A DNA stretch of 46,194 nucleotides from the NCBI GenBank assembly GCA_021820665.1, contig JAKADK010000015.1:1-46194 (forward strand), written 5' to 3'. Made by a program: the position numbers and the translations under genes. This document shows, one piece after another, positions 43,425 through 46,194 of the stretch. Positions within the stretch are counted from its first letter, which is position 1. Every line of letters begins with the position of its first letter. Source of the DNA: Actinomycetes bacterium. GTDB taxonomy: Bacteria; Actinomycetota; Acidimicrobiia; Acidimicrobiales; RAAP-2. The notes under the pieces are model-generated. The model was not told where the DNA came from, did not search any database, and was given only the letters and a program-made list of their open reading frames with translations.

Positions 43425-43808
43425 GTGGGACACGCGCAGGCCGCAATAGACATCGAGGGGTCGGCCGACGCCGTCTGGGCGCTCGTGGGCGACTTCGGCG
43501 GCATCGACGCCTGGATGCCCGGGATCGAGTCGTGCCGCGTCGACGGCGCCAACCGCATCCTGGCCATGCGGGGGATGGAGATCACCGAGGCGCTCGTCGG
43601 GAAGGACGACGCCACCCGGACGCTCACCTACGCCATCGTCGACGGCGTGCCGGTCGAGCACCACCAGGGCATGGTCACGGTCACCCCCACCGAGGAGGGC
43701 TCACATGTCACCTGGGACGTCGACGTCACGCCCGAGGACATGGTCGGCGTCATGGTCGGCCTCTACCAGCAGGCGTTGGCGGCACTGAAGAAGCACGTAG
43801 AGGGCTGA
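43425..43808 (+). CDS. SRPBCC (START/Bet v1-like) family protein
   Basis: About 127 residues. AAIDIEGSADAVWALVGDFG followed by IDAWMPGIESCRVDG is the standard opening of polyketide-cyclase/dehydrase-type SRPBCC proteins. GSHVTWDVDVTP and the long final helix VGVMVGLYQQALAALKKHVE complete the helix-grip fold. These proteins bind hydrophobic ligands; some are cyclases. GTG 43425 has GAAGGGG 9 bp upstream; ATG 43416 is in frame but directly abuts that site. It is followed at once by a 30-bp palindrome and a second hairpin. The ligand is unknown. Confidence 0.82.
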   Translation: MGHAQAAIDIEGSADAVWALVGDFGGIDAWMPGIESCRVDGANRILAMRGMEITEALVGKDDATRTLTYAIVDGVPVEHHQGMVTVTPTEEGSHVTWDVDVTPEDMVGVMVGLYQQALAALKKHVEG

Positions 43809-43820
43809 GACATCGGGTAT

Positions 43821-43850
43821 GCCGGTATGCCGGCATGCCGGCATACCGGC
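43821..43850. repeat. Perfect 30-bp palindrome built from ATGCCGG-like steps
   Basis: Bases 43821-43850 equal their own reverse complement without mismatch. Internally the sequence steps through four 8-bp variants of ATGCCGGY, and another partial copy precedes it. It starts 12 bp after the SRPBCC stop. It could extrude as a cruciform, terminate transcription or bind a protein. Confidence 0.85.
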
Positions 43851-43881
43851 GGCAGCACGGCGGGTCCGGTGCAGGAACGGG

Positions 43882-43914
43882 GGGACCACCCGGGCGGGCC
43901 CCCCGGGTGGTCCC
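43882..43914. terminator. Strong hairpin with 13-bp perfect arms upstream of the MBL gene
   Basis: GGGACCACCCGGG (43882-43894) pairs with CCCGGGTGGTCCC (43902-43914) around a 7-nt loop. It lies between the SRPBCC and MBL-fold genes, 29 bp before the latter's ATG. There is no U-tract; it may act as a terminator or attenuator. Confidence 0.6.
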
Positions 43915-43943
43915 GCTGCGCCCGAGACCGGCATGATGTGGGC

Positions 43944-44828
43944 ATGCCCGCGTGGATCTGTGCCACCTGCGCCGTGCAGTACCCGGACACCGACGAGCCG
44001 CCCACCCACTGTCCGATCTGCGAGGACGAGCGCCAGTACGTCGGCTGGCGCGGCCAACGGTGGACGACCGTGGCGGACCTGGCCCGCGACCACGTCAGCG
44101 AACTGCGCGAGGAGGAGCCCGGCCTGCTAGGCATCGGCGTCGAACCGGCCGTCGGGATCGGCCAACGGGCGCTCCTCGTGCAGACCGAGCACGGCAACGT
44201 GCTGTGGGACTGCGTCGCCCTGCTCGACGACGCCGCGACCGACCGGATCGAGGCGCTGGGCGGCATCGACGCCATCTGCCTGTCGCATCCCCACTTCTAC
44301 GGCGCCCACGTCGACATCGCCGACGCCTTCGGTGCCCGGGTGCTGATCCCTCGATCCGACCGGGAGTGGGTCCAACGGCCCTCTCCGCGGATCGAGCTGT
44401 TCGACGACGAGGTCGAGCCCGTGCCGGGGCTCACCCTGGCACGGATCGGTGGCCACTTCGACGGTGCCGCGGTCCTGCACTGGCCGGCAGGATCGGACGG
44501 GCGGGGTGCGCTGCTGACGGGGGACACCATCACCGTCGTCCAGGACCGGGCGTGGGTGAGCTTCATGTGGAGCTACCCGAACCTGATCCCCCTGGACGAG
44601 CGGACCATCCTCGACATCGCCGCCCGGGTCGAGCGGTTCTCCTTCGACCGTGTCTACGGCGGATGGTGGGGCCGGGTTGTCGTCGAAGACGGGGCCGCCG
44701 CCGTCCGACGTTCGGCGGAGCGCTACGTGGCACGCCTCCATGGGATCCGGCCCGGCAGCACTCCCCGAGAGACCCAACCCGTTCCACCCGCACGGGCTCC
44801 CGAGAGGGAGGAGCCGGTGGATGGTTGA
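43944..44828 (+). CDS. Rubredoxin-like zinc ribbon plus metallo-beta-lactamase-fold protein
   Basis: 294 residues. The N terminus has two CxxC knuckles, C6/C9 and C23/C26 (WICATCAVQYP and THCPICEDERQYV), likely a zinc or iron ribbon. An MBL fold follows, with AICLSHPHFYGAHVDIADAF. The canonical HxHxDH loop is reduced to H115-P-H117-F-Y-G, so the Asp and the following His are missing. GGHFDGAAVLHW and LLTGDTITV supply later His and Asp positions. The metal site is therefore incomplete or rearranged, and activity could be hydrolase or something else. ATG 43944 has no clear Shine-Dalgarno. Its direct upstream neighbours are the two hairpins. Confidence 0.82.
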   Translation: MPAWICATCAVQYPDTDEPPTHCPICEDERQYVGWRGQRWTTVADLARDHVSELREEEPGLLGIGVEPAVGIGQRALLVQTEHGNVLWDCVALLDDAATDRIEALGGIDAICLSHPHFYGAHVDIADAFGARVLIPRSDREWVQRPSPRIELFDDEVEPVPGLTLARIGGHFDGAAVLHWPAGSDGRGALLTGDTITVVQDRAWVSFMWSYPNLIPLDERTILDIAARVERFSFDRVYGGWWGRVVVEDGAAAVRRSAERYVARLHGIRPGSTPRETQPVPPARAPEREEPVDG

Positions 44829-44882
44829 CTGCTTCCACGACTCAGCGTGATGGCAGGGAGCGGGGAACAGGGGGACGGGCCC

Positions 44883-46082
44883 TCAGCCCGAGGGCGGTGG
44901 GCGCTGGTTTCTCAGTCGGTTGTGATAGCCACACAAAAGACGGCCGTTCTCCTGGGTGGTGGGCCCACCTGCTGCCCAGGGCACGATGTGGTCTACCTGG
45001 CAGCGCTCGGCTGAGACCTCACAGGTGGGGTGGGTACAGGTCCGGTCCCGTAGCTCGATGGCCCGGCGGGTAGCCCCGGAAAAGAAGCGACTGGCGGCGG
45101 CGACCTCGACGCGTCCATCTGCGTGAAAGACCGCCCGTTCGATGTCTGCCTGGGAAAGCCAGGGAACGAGGGACCCCGGAGTGACCACGTGCCCGTTGGC
45201 GAGCTCGCACACCCGGCCAGAAAGCGTCTCGTAGCCGACGAGCACGGAAAACAGGGGGGAAGGCCTACGTCCGTCCTCGGGCGCAACCCGGCTGCGCGTG
45301 GCCATCTCGACGAGGGCATCGGCCCGGCGTTGTGCCACGGTGCGGGCCAGGGGTGCTCCTGGGCCAAGAAGGCCAGCCTCTTCTTTTCGTCGGGCGTCTT
45401 CGACGTCGGCGGTAAAGAGCTGCTGTTCGATCCGGGCCAGTTCGCCGGCGACGATGGCACCGCTCACCGGGTCCAGGGTCATCGACCCTAGCCACATGCC
45501 CGCAAAGGTCTGGGACAAAGACACGTCCCGCCGTGTCCGGCGTCGCTCGTCGGCCTCTTCGCACCCGTCGGGATCAGCCAGCTGGTCCCAGTAGCGAACG
45601 GCCTGATTGAACTGGTGGAACGAGAGCCCTCTGGCGTGGTCGACGAGCATCGCCTCGTCACGCCTGAAGCTCTCGGCGGTGCGGGTGGTGCAAACGGATG
45701 CGAAGACCTCGAGGTGTGCAGCACTGATCTCACCTGAGAGCCAGGCCTCGGCTGCCTCTGGCATCTCGCCCATGGTCCGACCGAGGCGGCACATGCGGCG
45801 TGCCTCCCGTAGGGGGAGCCGGCACCGGCTAGAGAGCCACGTGGAGGCCGAATACGCCCCTTCCACCTGCCACTCCCCCGACGCATCCAAGCTCGAGACG
45901 GCCGAGCAGACCACACCGGCCAGCCGTTGGGCCTGGCGCACCAGATCGATGACGCCTGTGGCGTCGCCAACCGCCTCTGGCCCGGCTGCAACGAGCGCGT
46001 CGATCGCTCCTGCCAGGTCTCCGATCAGGTCGCCGCTCTCTTCCGCCATCCTCCCAGTGAACCAGAGGGGTGTGACTCTCAT
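44883..46082 (-). CDS. DUF222 and HNH endonuclease-domain protein (13E12-repeat-like)
   Basis: 399 residues. The helical DUF222 region (about 20-300) includes STWLSSRCRLPLREARRM and WLSGEISAAHLEVFASVC. The C-terminal HNH nuclease motif is RTCTHPTCEVSAERCQVDHI followed by VPWAAGGPTTQENGRLLC and HNRLRN, with all the Cys/His expected. Such genes occur in many copies in actinobacterial genomes and behave like selfish or mobile nuclease genes; their role is not established. The start used is ATG 46082; ATG 46049 is in frame, but its GGGAGG directly abuts it. It converges on the MBL gene, 54 bp away. Confidence 0.88.
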   Translation of the reverse strand: MRVTPLWFTGRMAEESGDLIGDLAGAIDALVAAGPEAVGDATGVIDLVRQAQRLAGVVCSAVSSLDASGEWQVEGAYSASTWLSSRCRLPLREARRMCRLGRTMGEMPEAAEAWLSGEISAAHLEVFASVCTTRTAESFRRDEAMLVDHARGLSFHQFNQAVRYWDQLADPDGCEEADERRRTRRDVSLSQTFAGMWLGSMTLDPVSGAIVAGELARIEQQLFTADVEDARRKEEAGLLGPGAPLARTVAQRRADALVEMATRSRVAPEDGRRPSPLFSVLVGYETLSGRVCELANGHVVTPGSLVPWLSQADIERAVFHADGRVEVAAASRFFSGATRRAIELRDRTCTHPTCEVSAERCQVDHIVPWAAGGPTTQENGRLLCGYHNRLRNQRPPPSG

Positions 46083-46146
46083 ACTGGAAGCGTCCCCGGG
46101 AAGGGGCTGGGTCTGACCCCGGGTTCTCGCTGATCCCTGGCACGGT

Positions 46147-46167
46147 TCTTCACGAGCTCTTCACGAA
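46147..46167. promoter_or_regulatory. Direct repeat TCACGAR-N4-TCACGAR, OmpR/PhoP-like box
   Basis: TCTTCACGA occurs at 46147-46155 and 46158-46166, an 11-bp period. The arrangement TCACNNN-N4-TCACNNN resembles the mycobacterial PhoP direct repeat. It lies about 65 bp upstream of the DUF222-HNH start; the gene to its right is outside the window. Confidence 0.3.
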
Positions 46168-46194
46168 CCGACGACTGCCGGCACCCCGGGCAAT

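Overview
This is a very GC-rich chromosomal window whose coding strands carry almost only G or C at third codon positions. The gene content is actinobacterial: GatCAB amidotransferase, a PknB-type PASTA kinase, a luciferase-like (F420-type) oxidoreductase, a DUF222-HNH protein, an ArsR with paired cysteines, and abundant acyl-CoA, SDR and SCP2-type lipid enzymes. My inference is Actinomycetota, possibly Acidimicrobiia; no rRNA or other phylogenetic marker is present to fix this. Genes are densely packed, with many 4-bp GTGA/ATGA overlaps. No tRNA, rRNA, CRISPR array, transposase or prophage was seen.

Layout. 1-3.6 kb: a glycosyltransferase / methyltransferase / prenyltransferase-fold operon facing a truncated methyltransferase. 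3.8-6.6 kb: an Nramp-fold transporter coupled to a soluble PRC-MgtE_N-CBS protein. 7.1-8.7 kb: an acyl-CoA dehydrogenase converging on a NifU-type Fe-S protein. 8.9-13.1 kb: a tight operon of a luciferase-like oxidoreductase, a thiolase-like enzyme, a KAS III and a nucleotidyltransferase. 13.2-16.4 kb: a CDF metal exporter and a V4R-like/GAF/GGDEF diguanylate cyclase. 16.4-20.5 kb: gatB, gatA and gatC behind an esterase. 20.7-23.8 kb: an SCP2-like protein, an SDR, GtrA and a hemerythrin-like protein.

23.8-31.6 kb is a housekeeping block: HIT-like protein, PASTA kinase, ligA, mnmA and a cysteine desulfurase, all on the minus strand. A plus-strand vapBC pair separates mnmA from the cysteine desulfurase, which probably supplies its sulfur. 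31.6-32.8 kb is a divergent arsR / arsM pair with a recognisable promoter and operator. 33.2-36.2 kb holds an aldehyde dehydrogenase and an acyl-CoA synthetase. 36.2-36.8 kb is a gene-poor stretch filled with consecutive perfect hairpins. 36.8-46.1 kb holds ileS, a nitroreductase, an SDR, an acyl-CoA thioesterase, an SRPBCC protein, a rubredoxin-like/MBL-fold protein and a DUF222-HNH protein.

The most unusual signals are: (i) the Nramp-like transporter with altered TM1 and TM6 metal-site motifs, coupled to a detached MgtE-type sensor; (ii) the hairpin array after ileS, with a promoter-like sequence at its edge; (iii) short tandem repeats at or just past the stop codons of seven minus-strand genes, two of which share a core sequence; (iv) a perfect 30-bp palindrome followed by a 13-bp-arm hairpin between an SRPBCC gene and an MBL gene; and (v) the four-gene operon pairing two thiolase-superfamily enzymes with a luciferase-like oxidoreductase that carries a low-GC, TTA-containing insertion.
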